From: Gammaproteobacteria bacterium RIFCSPHIGHO2_12_FULL_37_14
GTDB taxonomy: Bacteria > Pseudomonadota > Gammaproteobacteria > DSM-16500
Length of the DNA stretch: 46,469 nucleotides
Assembly (NCBI GenBank): GCA_001801485.1
Contig: MGXV01000079.1
Span: 1-46,469 of the forward strand
Direction: 5' to 3'
Positions within the stretch are counted from its first letter, which is position 1; each line of letters starts with the position of its first letter. Below the pieces are notes generated by a model that worked only from the letters and a program-made list of their open reading frames with translations, was not told where the DNA came from and did not search any database. A program made the position numbers and the translations under genes. Of this stretch, positions 1-9,553 are shown one piece after another.

Positions 1-2034
1 AATCTAGAAGAATTACTGGCCCAAGTACGGTTCAATCTGGTGGATAAAATAGCGAGCATTGCAGCGACAGGTAATGCTCAAGGTGTTCATGTTCACAATC
101 GTTTTTTTGAAGTTGCGCAAAGCTGTGGTTATGGGGTATGGCGTATCAATGGGAAGGATGCTTACCTTCATACAGGAAGCAGTAATTTGTCAGATGAAGA
201 CATCGAAAAGAAATTAGAAGAAGGGTTTGCCAAATCCTTTCACTTATTCGGCATATTGAATTTAATGCGCGAGCAAATAGAGGTATTGATCGCTGATCGA
301 GGATATGACGGTAGAAAAGAAGAGGGTTATGATCCAGAGTTGTATCCCCATTTTACTAATCTTGAATTGTTCCAATCTCTCTCTATCAAAGAGGCAGCAT
401 TACGTGTAATAGATGAAAAGACCTATCAGGTACTCGACATCCATTGGCAAATCATCAAAAATACTTTGCTCCTGAAATTATCTGAAGAAGGTTTTGTCGA
501 TCTTTCTCCAGAAGAAGCCACTTTATTAGCCGGCCTTTCCTTTTCATTTGATTCAAAAACCCTCACCACGCTGATTCCCCATGGTGATGAATTAGCACAG
601 TGTTTGATGTTTTTCAGTGAATGGACGATTGCGCAAAAAGTAGCTTTAGTGAACGCTTACCTGAAAGATAAATCGACAAATGAGCAAAAAGACATATTGG
701 CCATTCTTAATAATGAAGCACCCCAATTAACGACTCAACTGAAAACTCAACCTCAGTTACAATCCATTTATTTTGACATTGCCATTCAAGAGAAAGAGGT
801 AGCAGTTGTTAGAGCTCACATCGAACAGGGTGCTGATATTAATGCAGCACTTTCGTTATTGTTTAGCGAAGCTCATAAAAGCGATACGCTCACCTGGCTG
901 CATGAAAATAAATCATTACTTGCCCACATCACACAAGACGGCATGAAGGTTCTCATTCCGAATGGAAAATACCAAGATAAGCCAGTGGTTGAAGCCTTAG
1001 TGAGCACCAAGAAAGGCCGTCAATTGTTATTAGAGAATCCAGCATTACAAACCCTGCTTCCTGAGACCATTGCTCATCGTTCATTGGCTGATTACTTGAC
1101 GCAAGCAGCAGCTGAAAGACAAGGTGTTAACGTTTTAGAAGGATTCTTTAAAAAAGTAGATCCTCTTGTCACTCAATTCGGGCAGTATATTGCTTATGGT
1201 GATATGGCAACAGCAGAAGAATTACTGAAAGCGAATCCCTTACTGCTAGAAAAACTACTCACAGAAAAAATCACCGTCACCGATTATTCCAGACGCAAGC
1301 TCAAGAAGAAGACTGGCTTCCAAATAGCACTTTGCGCAATGGACGATGAAATGTGTGAGATGCTGGCAAAATACATGAGCAAGGATGAAGTTGCACATCA
1401 ATATCAAGAACTATTTCCCGAAGGACAGGATAAGCACTTTGAAGCACAAACGCCGTTTGACTTTAGCGCCATTGTGGATGCGATTACCAGTAGCAATGAT
1501 GCTGATGTAGAAAAAGCACTTGATCTTGAGCTGCCAAACGACACAGCACTCTGGAACAAGTTAGAACAATTTAGGGCAGATTTCACGGAACGATCCTATC
1601 AGGAAACCGTGTTTAACCCACAACACCTTCTCAAGGCATATGAGCTTTATGAGAAGCAATTTGAGGATTGGAATTGGAATCAACGAGATTTATTTTGGCG
1701 GCAAGTAATAGGTTACACCCAACGGTTCTTGCCAGCCAATATAGCGATGGATTTTGCGCAGGGGCTTTATTATCGCGTAGAACAAAAAGAAAAATCGAAT
1801 CATAGCCTCAAGTTTAGATTCGGTGAGGGCGCGATTTTTCCACTATCTTTTAATTTTCATTCTGGTCTCGGATATCAATACGCGGTGGACGCTATTGGGG
1901 AGGGGGTGAGGGGCGTTTGGCGGCGGCGGGCTCGGCGGAGTTTTTTCAAAACTCATGTCGAACAAAAACTTCAAATTTGCAAAACTTATGCAGCACTATC
2001 AAAAAACGAAAACTTGCGTGATGGTGTGAAATGA
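1..2034 (+). CDS. Ankyrin-like repeat protein, 5' end outside window
   Basis: Large helical protein of unknown function. The frame is open from base 1 (it reads NLEELLAQVRFNL before the first GTG at 40), so the true start lies upstream and at least 677 residues are visible. Ankyrin-type segments can be read around residues 245-275 of the GTG-started version (AVVRAHIEQGADINAAL) and 385-450 (GDMATAEELLKANPLLLEKL), but they are degenerate. I see no signal peptide or membrane segment. Near the C-terminus comes an aromatic/glycine stretch (FNFHSGLGYQYAVDAIG), then a very Arg-rich tail (GVWRRRARRSFFK) encoded by an unusually G-rich patch. The architecture fits ankyrin-type effectors of Legionella/Coxiella relatives; that role is inference. 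The next gene, cbpM, is convergent. Confidence 0.6.
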   Translation, partial: NLEELLAQVRFNLVDKIASIAATGNAQGVHVHNRFFEVAQSCGYGVWRINGKDAYLHTGSSNLSDEDIEKKLEEGFAKSFHLFGILNLMREQIEVLIADRGYDGRKEEGYDPELYPHFTNLELFQSLSIKEAALRVIDEKTYQVLDIHWQIIKNTLLLKLSEEGFVDLSPEEATLLAGLSFSFDSKTLTTLIPHGDELAQCLMFFSEWTIAQKVALVNAYLKDKSTNEQKDILAILNNEAPQLTTQLKTQPQLQSIYFDIAIQEKEVAVVRAHIEQGADINAALSLLFSEAHKSDTLTWLHENKSLLAHITQDGMKVLIPNGKYQDKPVVEALVSTKKGRQLLLENPALQTLLPETIAHRSLADYLTQAAAERQGVNVLEGFFKKVDPLVTQFGQYIAYGDMATAEELLKANPLLLEKLLTEKITVTDYSRRKLKKKTGFQIALCAMDDEMCEMLAKYMSKDEVAHQYQELFPEGQDKHFEAQTPFDFSAIVDAITSSNDADVEKALDLELPNDTALWNKLEQFRADFTERSYQETVFNPQHLLKAYELYEKQFEDWNWNQRDLFWRQVIGYTQRFLPANIAMDFAQGLYYRVEQKEKSNHSLKFRFGEGAIFPLSFNFHSGLGYQYAVDAIGEGVRGVWRRRARRSFFKTHVEQKLQICKTYAALSKNENLRDGVK

Positions 2035-2140
2035 AGTTGGTAAAGGCCGGCAACATAATGAGCTGTCGGTTCATGCCAACAGACCTTCATCAACTGGTAT
2101 GTCGAAGGAGCACAGGTCTCGAAGGGTAAAACGGGAAAAA

Positions 2141-2458
2141 TCACTTCAAAATATATCGTTCTAATAATTCAGCTTTTGCGCGTAGTCGTTCCAATTCATC
2201 CATTAAATCAAGCACAACAGCTGCACCAGCAAGATTCACTTCTAAATCATGTTGTAAACGTAAAACTGTTTTGACTCGTTGCAGTTGTATCATATCGAAA
2301 ACCCATTCTTCTGGTGTCTCGCCTTCAGGACAAATAATTTCATACTCAATTAAATCACCAATAAAGTTAGGCGAAATCTGGCATGCCTCACATAATTCAT
2401 CTAATGAGAATGCATTCTCAGTATAATTAACGACAATCATCACTTCCTTGTTTCCCAT
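2141..2458 (-). CDS. cbpM: Chaperone modulatory protein CbpM
   Basis: Small (105 aa) MerR-like helical protein that binds the J-domain of CbpA and restrains its co-chaperone activity in the DnaK system. The N-terminal half (SLDELCEACQISPNFIGDLIEYEII) has the helix-turn-helix-like CbpM/MerR form. The C-terminal half is a long helix with the family's LRLQHDLEVNLAGAAVVLDL segment followed by LMDELERLRAKAELLERY. The gene starts 9 bases after the cbpA stop on the same strand, the usual cbpA-cbpM pairing, which supports both calls. Length matches the family (about 100 aa). No terminator is evident in the 105 bp between its end and the convergent upstream gene. Confidence 0.88.
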   Translation of the reverse strand: MGNKEVMIVVNYTENAFSLDELCEACQISPNFIGDLIEYEIICPEGETPEEWVFDMIQLQRVKTVLRLQHDLEVNLAGAAVVLDLMDELERLRAKAELLERYILK

Positions 2459-2467
2459 GAAATCCTC

Positions 2468-3421
2468 TTATATCATCCAATCTTTTCGCGGATTAAATGG
2501 CATCACATGTGCCATATTTTCATAAAATTTACGTTGCTCTTCAGAGTGGGCTGGTGGTGTCTCTATCTGCAAAATAACATATTGATCCCCAGAAATGGGC
2601 TTACTTGGCATGCCTCTTCCTTTCAAACGAAGTTTTTGCCCAGCATGTGAACCTGGAGATACTTTCAATTCAATTGCTCCACCTAAGGTCGGCACTTTAA
2701 TTTGTGCTCCCAAGGCTGATTCCCAAGGCGTGATGGGTAATGTCATAAAAATATCTTTATTTTGCAAAGAAAAACGTGGATGCGCTTGAATATCAATCTC
2801 TAAATAAAGGTCTCCCGCTGGCCCACCTATCCCTGCTCCTCCTTGACCAGTTAAGCGTAATTGCTGTCCTTGGGTAACACCCGCTGGGATAGTGACTTTG
2901 ATGGTGCGTAATGTAGCATGCATCTGACCTGATGCATCGATCTCTGGCATTTGCATTTGAAAAGTTTTAGTGGCACCATGAAATGCTTCTTCTAAAGAAA
3001 TTTGGATTTTTGCTCGTTGATCACTACCACGCTGTTTAAACCCTTGAAAACCCTCTCGGCTACTACCTGCTCGATTAAAAAGATGCGTGAAAAAATCACT
3101 GAAGCCACCTAAATCACTTTCTGCAAAATCTGCCTGATCACTGCTATAAGATCGTGTACGGCCATGTTGCCAATCCGGTGGAGGTCTGAATTCTTGCCCT
3201 GCTTTCCATTGATTACCTAATTGATCATAAGCAGCACGCTTTTCTGCATCTTTTAAAACTTCATAGGCTTCTTGCACATTTTTGAATTGTTCTTCAGCAT
3301 TTTTTTCTTTGCTTACATCGGGATGATACTTACGTGCCAATCGACGATAAGCATGTTTGATATCATCTTGAGATGCTTTTCTTTCTACTCCGAGGATGGC
3401 GTAATAATCTTTGTATTGCAA
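2468..3421 (-). CDS. cbpA: DnaJ-like co-chaperone CbpA (curved DNA-binding protein)
   Basis: Class-II J-protein (317 aa) that stimulates DnaK ATPase and can bind curved DNA in E. coli. The J-domain is at residues 1-70 with the HPD tripeptide (KYHPDVS). A Gly/Phe/Ser-rich linker follows, then two C-terminal peptide-binding domains (about 130-305) without the DnaJ zinc finger, as expected for CbpA rather than DnaJ. The start is a TTG preceded by a strong AGGGGG Shine-Dalgarno about 5-6 nt upstream; the [12 protein letters not shown]-terminus fits the family at this start, so the rare start codon looks real. It is followed by cbpM and preceded on the same strand by uspA and clpB, making a proteostasis cluster. 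A weak hairpin (CCCTTT/AAAGGG, 3436-3456) lies between uspA and cbpA. Confidence 0.93.
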   Translation of the reverse strand: MQYKDYYAILGVERKASQDDIKHAYRRLARKYHPDVSKEKNAEEQFKNVQEAYEVLKDAEKRAAYDQLGNQWKAGQEFRPPPDWQHGRTRSYSSDQADFAESDLGGFSDFFTHLFNRAGSSREGFQGFKQRGSDQRAKIQISLEEAFHGATKTFQMQMPEIDASGQMHATLRTIKVTIPAGVTQGQQLRLTGQGGAGIGGPAGDLYLEIDIQAHPRFSLQNKDIFMTLPITPWESALGAQIKVPTLGGAIELKVSPGSHAGQKLRLKGRGMPSKPISGDQYVILQIETPPAHSEEQRKFYENMAHVMPFNPRKDWMI

Positions 3422-3494
3422 AAATCCCCCTAAATCCCTTTTAGAAAACGAAAGGGAGTGAAATGATCAGCCGTTTTATTAGAAAGGCAAAATA

Positions 3495-3923
3495 TTATTT
3501 CTCTTCGGGTAATCGCACCGTCAGCACATCACACTTCGCACCATGCAAAATTGCGTTCGCAGTTGACCCTAATAAAAGAGATAATCCGTGACGACCATGG
3601 CTACCACAGATGATTAAATCAGCCTGTATATCATCTGCAATTTTTAAAATCTTGGTTTTGGTTGGACCAACTTCAATATGCTGTTCTGGCTTAACAACTT
3701 GCAGTTTTTCACCCAGTTTTTCTATGGATTGTCTCGCTTCTTCAATTAATTGCCCTTCAATATCTTCAATGCCAAGATAAGCATAACTATAACCAGGAAG
3801 TGGTTCCACCACATGGATTAAGCTTAATTTAGCTTTCGTCAAACCACGCACACTGCGTACTTTCTCAACAAGATAATCGGTATCCTCAGTTAAATCGGTA
3901 GCGAAAAGAATATGTTTATACAT
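3495..3923 (-). CDS. Universal stress protein, UspA family
   Basis: Single-domain Usp protein (142 aa from the chosen start), an alpha/beta ATP-binding fold involved in stress survival. It begins MYKHILFATDL, with the conserved beta1 and Asp near the N-terminus, and ends with the nucleotide-binding signature G-2x-G-9x-G-S/T (GSHGRHGLSLLLGSTAN) and the terminal strand CDVLTVRLP, so it is probably an ATP-binding (MJ0577-type) member. An in-frame ATG at 3932 overlaps the AAAGGA Shine-Dalgarno, whereas the ATG at 3923 is about 8 nt downstream of it and gives the usual N-terminus, so I chose 3923. It lies between clpB and cbpA on the same strand. The exact paralogue cannot be named from sequence alone. 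Confidence 0.9.
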   Translation of the reverse strand: MYKHILFATDLTEDTDYLVEKVRSVRGLTKAKLSLIHVVEPLPGYSYAYLGIEDIEGQLIEEARQSIEKLGEKLQVVKPEQHIEVGPTKTKILKIADDIQADLIICGSHGRHGLSLLLGSTANAILHGAKCDVLTVRLPEEK

Positions 3924-3944
3924 GTTGTACATCCTTTAATTAGT

Positions 3945-3986
3945 GTAACTTTCACGCTTAATAGCAAACACCACGTGAATCGTTAC
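3945..3986 (-). other. Hairpin between clpB and uspA
   Basis: Inverted repeat with arms GTAAC-ttt-CACG and CGTG-aatc-GTTAC around a 17-nt loop, starting at the last base of the clpB stop codon. No T-run follows, so it is not a canonical intrinsic terminator. It could attenuate read-through from clpB into uspA or protect the clpB mRNA 3' end. Seen directly; function inferred. Confidence 0.4.
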
Positions 3987-6580
3987 TAACTAGTAGTGGT
4001 TGCTTCCTTAAAAAATACGACTCGTTCATTTTGTAAACCAATCTGAATAGTATCACCCGGAATAAATTTACCGGAGAGAATTTCATGAGCTAACGGATTC
4101 TCAATATGATGTTGAATAGCTCGTTTTAATGGTCTTGCCCCATAAACAGGATCATACCCTGTGACTACTAAATAATCCAATGCTTCATCCGTTACAACAA
4201 TATTATACTCCCGTGCTGCTAAACGCGTACGCAAACGATCCATTTGAATGCGAGCAATTTTTTTGATTTGCTCTTCATCCAGTGGATGGAATACAACAAT
4301 TTCATCAATGCGATTGATAAACTCAGGTCGCAAATGTTTTTCAACTTCTTTTAATACAGCATTTTTCATTGCAAAATAATCACCCTTTCGTGAAATATCT
4401 TGAATTAATTCCGAACCCAAGTTGGATGTCATCACCACTACTGTATTACGAAAATCTACCGTGCGCCCTTGGCTATCTGTTAAGCGCCCATCATCTAACA
4501 CTTGTAATAAAATATTAAACACATCTGGATGCGCTTTTTCCATTTCGTCTAACAAAATAACAGAATAAGGTCGTCGTCGAACATGTTCTGTTAAATAGCC
4601 TCCTTCTTCATAACCAACATATCCTGGTGGTGCACCTAATAAACGTGAAACAGAATGTTTTTCCATAAATTCCGACATATCTAAACGAATAACCGCTTCA
4701 TCCGTATCAAATAAGAATTCCGCTAAGGCTTTACAAAGTTCAGTTTTACCGACACCCGTTGGACCCAAGAATAAAAATGATCCGATTGGCCGATTAGGGT
4801 CAGATAATCCAGCTCGAGAACGGCGTATGGCATTGCATACGGCATTCACTGCTTGGCTTTGGCCAATGATACGACGATGCAATGCTTCATCCATCTGTAT
4901 TAATTTTTCTTTTTCGCTTTCTAACATTTTAGAAACAGGAATATGTGTCCATTTCGATACTACTTCGGCTACTTCTTCGTCAGTTACTTTGTTACGTAAT
5001 AATTGTGTTTCTTTTTGCTCAGAAGTACTTGTCGCTTCAGTTAATTGTTTTTCTAATTCGGGAATACGTCCATATTGTAATTCAGCCATTTTAGTTAAAT
5101 CACCGGCACGGCGTGCATTATCAAAATCCATTTTGGCCTTTTCTAATTCGCTTTTAATCCCTTGTGCGTCTTGCAAGGAAGCTTTTTCTGCCTTCCATAT
5201 CGTATCTAATTTTTTATATTCATCTTCTAATTTACGCAAATCTGATTCTAATTTTTCCAAATGTTTTTTTGAGCCTTCATCCGTTTCCTTTTTTAACGCT
5301 TCACGTTCAATTTTAAGTTGCACAATGCGACGATCCAGATTATCCATCACCTCTGGTTTGGAATCGATTTCCATACGAATATTACTAGCGGCCTCATCAA
5401 TTAAATCAATCGCTTTATCTGGCAAATTACGATCAGTAATATACCGATGAGATAGGGTTGCTGCTGCCACTATGGCAGAGTCAGTAATTTCTACTCCATG
5501 ATGTATTTCATAACGTTCTTTTAATCCCCGCAAAATAGCAATGGTATCTGGAACGTTAGGCTCTTCCACTAATACCCGTTGAAAGCGACGCTCTAGTGCT
5601 GCATCTTTTTCAATATATTTTCGATATTCATCCAGTGTGGTAGCGCCAACACAATGCAATTCACCTCGAGCCAGTGCGGGCTTTAACATGTTGCCTGCAT
5701 CCATTGCCCCTTCCGCTTTACCCGCCCCAACAACGTTATGCAATTCATCAATAAATAAAATGATTTGTCCTTCTTGCTTTGCCAATTCTTTCAATACTGA
5801 TTTTAAACGTTCCTCAAATTCACCTCGAAATTTTGCTCCTGCTATTAATGCACCTAAATCGAGCGCCAATAGCCGTTTATCGCGTAATCCTTCTGGTACT
5901 TCTTGATTGATAATACGTTGTGCCAATCCTTCAACAATTGCAGTTTTCCCTACGCCAGGTTCGCCAATCAGCACAGGATTATTTTTAGTACGTCGTTGCA
6001 ACACTTGAATGGTGCGCCTTATTTCGGCATCACGACCGATCACTGGATCGAGCTTACCCTTTTCAGCTTGCCTAGTAAGATCCACCGTGTATTTTGCTAA
6101 AGCATTACGTTGCTCTTCAGCACCTGCTTCTTCAACTTTTTGTCCGCCGCGCTCAGCTTCAATCGCTTTTTCAATCGCTACTTTCGTCGCACCACATTTA
6201 CGCAGAATCTCGCCCAATGATCCACTATCCTCTACAGCAGCCAATAAAAACAATTCACTGGAAATATATTGATCTTTGCGCTTTTGTGCCAGCTTATCCG
6301 TAACATTTAAGATTCGATTCAATTCATTGGATACATGTACTTCACCAGGTGTACCTTCAACCTTGGGTAAACGATTTAAAGCCGTATCAATTTGTGACAG
6401 TAAAGTAGAAAGATTGACATTCGCCTTGGTTAAAATAGTCCGCACACTACTATTTTCCTCACTTAACAAAGCTTGCATAACATGCAAGGGTTCAATAAAA
6501 CCATGATCACGGCCTAATGCTGATGATTGCGCATCGGCTAAGGCTAATTGGAATTTGTTAGTTAATTTATCCATTCGCAT
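3986..6580 (-). CDS. clpB: ATP-dependent disaggregase ClpB
   Basis: Hsp100 disaggregase that threads aggregated proteins through a hexameric pore together with DnaK. Domains in order: Clp N-terminal domain (about 1-145), AAA-1 with Walker [14 protein letters not shown] and Walker [13 protein letters not shown] motif ([14 protein letters not shown]), the long coiled-coil middle domain (about 400-530, Glu/Lys-rich) that is the ClpB hallmark, AAA-2 with Walker [15 protein letters not shown] and [15 protein letters not shown], and the C-terminal small domain. Total of 864 aa is normal (E. coli 857). Of three in-frame ATGs (6583, 6580, 6574), the one at 6580 has the best spacing from GAGG. The promoter region carries a sigma-32-type sequence. 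Downstream are uspA and the CbpA/CbpM co-chaperones. Confidence 0.97.
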   Translation of the reverse strand: MRMDKLTNKFQLALADAQSSALGRDHGFIEPLHVMQALLSEENSSVRTILTKANVNLSTLLSQIDTALNRLPKVEGTPGEVHVSNELNRILNVTDKLAQKRKDQYISSELFLLAAVEDSGSLGEILRKCGATKVAIEKAIEAERGGQKVEEAGAEEQRNALAKYTVDLTRQAEKGKLDPVIGRDAEIRRTIQVLQRRTKNNPVLIGEPGVGKTAIVEGLAQRIINQEVPEGLRDKRLLALDLGALIAGAKFRGEFEERLKSVLKELAKQEGQIILFIDELHNVVGAGKAEGAMDAGNMLKPALARGELHCVGATTLDEYRKYIEKDAALERRFQRVLVEEPNVPDTIAILRGLKERYEIHHGVEITDSAIVAAATLSHRYITDRNLPDKAIDLIDEAASNIRMEIDSKPEVMDNLDRRIVQLKIEREALKKETDEGSKKHLEKLESDLRKLEDEYKKLDTIWKAEKASLQDAQGIKSELEKAKMDFDNARRAGDLTKMAELQYGRIPELEKQLTEATSTSEQKETQLLRNKVTDEEVAEVVSKWTHIPVSKMLESEKEKLIQMDEALHRRIIGQSQAVNAVCNAIRRSRAGLSDPNRPIGSFLFLGPTGVGKTELCKALAEFLFDTDEAVIRLDMSEFMEKHSVSRLLGAPPGYVGYEEGGYLTEHVRRRPYSVILLDEMEKAHPDVFNILLQVLDDGRLTDSQGRTVDFRNTVVVMTSNLGSELIQDISRKGDYFAMKNAVLKEVEKHLRPEFINRIDEIVVFHPLDEEQIKKIARIQMDRLRTRLAAREYNIVVTDEALDYLVVTGYDPVYGARPLKRAIQHHIENPLAHEILSGKFIPGDTIQIGLQNERVVFFKEATTTS

Positions 6581-6628
6581 CATTCACCTCATTGATCAAG
6601 CATTTCCACTACTGATTGGTATACTGTA

Positions 6629-6656
6629 ACATGAGGGTTATTAATGTAAATTCAAG
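6629..6656 (-). promoter_or_regulatory. Putative sigma-32 (heat-shock) promoter of clpB
   Basis: On the minus strand CTTGAAT is followed after 13 nt by CCTCATGT. This is close to the sigma-32 consensus (CTTGAAA, 13-14 nt, CCCCATnT). It lies about 50 bp upstream of the clpB start, in the divergent clpB/aminotransferase gap, and clpB is a classical sigma-32 target in gammaproteobacteria. Confidence 0.65.
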
Positions 6657-6697
6657 TCGACATTATTTTTTATAGCAATCGTATAGCAGGTTTACCC

Positions 6698-7555
6698 ATG
6701 AACATAGTTTATTTAAATGGCGATTTTCTAGAAATGGATCAAGCGAAAGTATCTGTTATGGATAGGGGATTTTTGTTTGGCGATGGCGTTTACGAAGTGA
6801 TTCCCAGTTACAAACAAAAATTGATTGGTTTGGACTACCATCTCGAGCGCTTAGCGATCTGCTTAAACATGATAAAAATTGATTTTCAATTTAAAAAAGA
6901 TGATTTTATTCCCATTTATAAAAAATTGTTAAAGCAAAATCAACTCGATGATTGTTTGTTTTATTTGCAAATCACACGTGGTAGCGGTGATAAACGAAGT
7001 TATCTTTTTCCTAAAAATATCAAACCAACTGTATTTATTTGTTGTATTCCTTTTAGTTGGCCTACTATCGCAAGCTTAGAAAAAGGCTATGCTGCTTATA
7101 CAACGGAAGATATTCGTTGGGCTTATGCTAGTATCAAATCTCTTAATTTGTTACCGAGTGTTTTATTAAGTCAAGAAGCTCTCGAAAAAAATGCTGTGGA
7201 AGCCATTTTGATTCGGAATCAGCAAGTGATTGAGGGAAGCGTTAGTAATATTTTTTTAGTTAAAGATAAGCGCATCATCACTCCTAATGAGCAAGCTTGC
7301 ATGTTAAGCGGTATTACGCGAATGCTAATCATTCAATTAGCAAATACTTTATCTTATCCACTCGATGAAAGGACGGTAAGGGTTGAAGAACTTTATCATG
7401 CTGATGAGATTTGGTTAACTGGTTCAAGCAAAACCATTTTGCCTATCATAGAACTGGATGGTAAACGTATTGGAAAGGGTAAAGCTGGTCCTGTTTGGAA
7501 ACAATTTGTAAAGCATTTCTTTGATGATATGGAAATGTTATCGCACAATCTTTAG
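6698..7555 (+). CDS. dat: Class IV aminotransferase, probable D-amino-acid transaminase
   Basis: PLP-dependent fold-type IV aminotransferase (285 aa). The N-terminus has the family signature (VSVMDRGFLFGDGVYEV, residues 18-34). The Schiff-base lysine is K147 in ASIKSLNLLPSVL, with the PLP-binding glutamate in EGSVSNIF and the phosphate-binding TGITR-like SGITRML. Length and the GDGVYEVI start pattern are closer to D-alanine aminotransferase than to IlvE, which is usually longer. D-amino-acid transaminases make D-Glu/D-Ala for peptidoglycan, so here it may serve cell-wall supply. The gene is divergent from clpB. Its stop codon overlaps the stop of the convergent unknown gene. The choice between Dat and an IlvE-like enzyme is uncertain; the superfamily is secure. 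Confidence 0.8.
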   Translation: MNIVYLNGDFLEMDQAKVSVMDRGFLFGDGVYEVIPSYKQKLIGLDYHLERLAICLNMIKIDFQFKKDDFIPIYKKLLKQNQLDDCLFYLQITRGSGDKRSYLFPKNIKPTVFICCIPFSWPTIASLEKGYAAYTTEDIRWAYASIKSLNLLPSVLLSQEALEKNAVEAILIRNQQVIEGSVSNIFLVKDKRIITPNEQACMLSGITRMLIIQLANTLSYPLDERTVRVEELYHADEIWLTGSSKTILPIIELDGKRIGKGKAGPVWKQFVKHFFDDMEMLSHNL

Positions 7556-8913
7556 ATAGGTTTCAAATCAACCTTGTTTGTGCAGGATAAATCTTCCTGA
7601 ACTGTTATTGCGTTTGCGTTTTTATGAAATTTAGTTGCATGATGATTAGCTACCATCATGATTTTACTTTTCTTACTTGGCTCTTCTTCTAAGTCAGAGT
7701 CTAGAGATCTTTTAGGAGATATTTTAAGAGATGAATCCATTTCTGTTAATCCATAGCTATGATACAAATCACTCATTAAATATTCTTTATTATGTAAATA
7801 TTCTGAAAAACCTATGATCTTTTCAGCCGCCAAAGTAAAAGATTGCTTTCTTTCTGCTAAAGCGCGCTTGGCTTGTTCACGCACTGTCGTATCACTGACC
7901 GTTTGATCGAGAATCGCAAAGGCTGGTTCTAGCGGAACAGTAATAATTCTGGCAAGTGTTGCCCATGCTTCATTTATTCTCTTTGGCGAAGAAGTAAAAT
8001 AATCAATGAACGCTTTGCTACAAAACATTTGTTTATAATTCAAACAGTCTAAAGCAAACATACCTGTAAAAAATTCAGGGACCTGTTTGCCAAAGATATA
8101 GGGATGCTCTTCTTCTAAATGCTTATCTTCTTGCTCCTCATCCTCATCCTCACTACTTTCATCACTCCGCTCACTTTCTTCGTTATCAAGCTTTTCCTTT
8201 GGCATAAGGTCTTCAGGACAAGGAGAACAACCATAAGTAATATGTTCTTCTACCTCGTCGTTTTCCAACATTGCATCACCAAAAAAAGCTTCGGAATCAA
8301 ATCGAATAACAATGTCTCCATCCTCTTTTTTAAGCGTACCAATATTTTTGAAATCATTATCACCAAAGAAATAGGAAATTAAAAATGCAGCTGTTGGACC
8401 AATATAGGACTCTGGCCATTGCTCATTAATATAAAATCGCTGATCCATCTCAACCGCCGAAGAAAGTCTAAACCACAGCGGAACACCGTTTGATGTGGGC
8501 GTAGATGCTTTAGCGGCATAACAATAAGGTTGATGATCACCTAAATAAAGTCGCAAAATATTTCCACCAGCCACAGCCAACTCTATCGATGTTTGCTGAG
8601 ACACATGTAATTTATCGTGAGCTCTTTTTTCATCAGACCAATTAAGCTCGGCTTTATTACTGGCGAAATATTTTTGATTGGTAGAAAGTTCAATTGCTGT
8701 TTTTTTCTCTTTATCCAGTTCAAACTCTATTATCTTTCCTGACCTGCTTGCGGACAATGTTTCTTTTTTCAGCACGAGCGGAACTTCGGATTGGCAAGTA
8801 GGATCCGCTGCATGCTGCATCTTTTGCATATAGAATTGACTAAACGCATTACTAGCTAATGGTTTTTTTCTCAATGCATCCAGGTGTCTGTTTAATATGT
8901 CTCTGTTTAACAT
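7552..8913 (-). CDS. Unknown acidic protein with possible divergent kinase-like core
   Basis: 453 aa, with no signal peptide or membrane span. I recognise no named family. Residues 108-215 contain a pattern resembling an atypical kinase-like core: ELAVAGGNILRLYLGDHQP, then a hydrophobic strand, then SYFFGDNDFKNIGTL (D187, N190) and, about 15 residues on, DIVIRFDSEAFFGD (D206). The same arrangement occurs in the 809-aa protein at 37533. Residues 242-270 are an uninterrupted acidic/Ser run, and near the C-terminus comes DLEEEPSKKSKIMM, a short basic cluster next to acid that could be a nuclear-localisation-type signal; both are common in eukaryote-targeted proteins. It ends tail-to-tail with the aminotransferase, stops overlapping. 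Effector status and kinase activity are inference. Confidence 0.5.
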   Translation of the reverse strand: MLNRDILNRHLDALRKKPLASNAFSQFYMQKMQHAADPTCQSEVPLVLKKETLSASRSGKIIEFELDKEKKTAIELSTNQKYFASNKAELNWSDEKRAHDKLHVSQQTSIELAVAGGNILRLYLGDHQPYCYAAKASTPTSNGVPLWFRLSSAVEMDQRFYINEQWPESYIGPTAAFLISYFFGDNDFKNIGTLKKEDGDIVIRFDSEAFFGDAMLENDEVEEHITYGCSPCPEDLMPKEKLDNEESERSDESSEDEDEEQEDKHLEEEHPYIFGKQVPEFFTGMFALDCLNYKQMFCSKAFIDYFTSSPKRINEAWATLARIITVPLEPAFAILDQTVSDTTVREQAKRALAERKQSFTLAAEKIIGFSEYLHNKEYLMSDLYHSYGLTEMDSSLKISPKRSLDSDLEEEPSKKSKIMMVANHHATKFHKNANAITVQEDLSCTNKVDLKPI

Positions 8914-8970
8914 TTCATCTACTCTTTAAATTTAAAAACTCAATGACACAAATTTGCTGTTAAAAAAATT

Positions 8971-9540
8971 TTATCGCCGTGAAACATACACATTATGTTT
9001 AATATAAAATCGCAATAGTTTCTTTGCCCAGGCACCCGCATAATCAACACCTATTCGCGGCCGTTTAACAATGGTAATGGGCTCATCCTTAGGTGACTGC
9101 GCAATAAAAAAATTATCGCTTAGCAAATCATGTGCGTTTAATTGCTTATTGATTTTCATGGCTTTGCATAATAAGCCGGGTCCTTGAGTACGTTCCGTGA
9201 GATTTTGTATGGGGTCCAATGCACGCAATAATACTGCAGATGCATGCCCTTCTTCTTCTGTGACCACGTTCATGCAATAATGCATACCATAAATCATATA
9301 CACATAAGCATATCCAGGCGGACCGAACATCACCTTCGTCCTGTCAGTGAGCCCTCTTGCTGAATGCGCAGCAAGATCATGTGGCCCAAGGTAGGCTTCC
9401 ACCTCGACGATTTTAGCTATGTGGGCAGTATTATACACCACATGAACCAAAATTTTGCCTAATAATTCCTTTGCTACAGTAATAGTCTGACGATTATAGA
9501 ATTCACGTGGTAGTTTTTTTAAGTTATTGATTGTTCTCAC
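8971..9540 (-). CDS. DNA-3-methyladenine (alkyladenine) glycosylase, AAG family
   Basis: Monofunctional base-excision glycosylase removing 3-methyladenine, hypoxanthine and ethenoadenine; 189 aa, the usual size of bacterial AAG/Mpg proteins. Motifs: ELLGKILVH near the start, the catalytic segment KIVEVEAYLGPHDLAAHSARG with the water-activating Glu in VEVEAY, the intercalating-tyrosine region GPPGYAYVYMIYGMHYCMNVV, VLLRALDPI, and the late GPGLLCKAM and PRIGVDYAGAWAKKLLRF. This is unrelated to the AlkA and Tag folds. It stands alone between the acidic unknown gene and the tRNA-Lys gene; the tRNA ends 13 bp before the start codon, so part of its expression could come from the tRNA promoter. Confidence 0.93.
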   Translation of the reverse strand: MRTINNLKKLPREFYNRQTITVAKELLGKILVHVVYNTAHIAKIVEVEAYLGPHDLAAHSARGLTDRTKVMFGPPGYAYVYMIYGMHYCMNVVTEEEGHASAVLLRALDPIQNLTERTQGPGLLCKAMKINKQLNAHDLLSDNFFIAQSPKDEPITIVKRPRIGVDYAGAWAKKLLRFYIKHNVYVSRR

Positions 9541-9553
9541 CTTATGCCAACAT

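Noticed and set aside
4827..6506. Several plus-strand open frames opposite clpB (65-207 codons)
   Set aside because: They are antisense shadows of the clpB reading frame, with Ser/Cys-rich low-information translations and no Shine-Dalgarno or family motif.
8119..8382. Plus-strand frame with a leucine-rich hydrophobic N-terminus (MLIFLLLILIL)
   Set aside because: Antisense of the acidic GAA/GAT run in the 453-aa protein, which reads as Leu/Ile on the other strand; not a real membrane protein.
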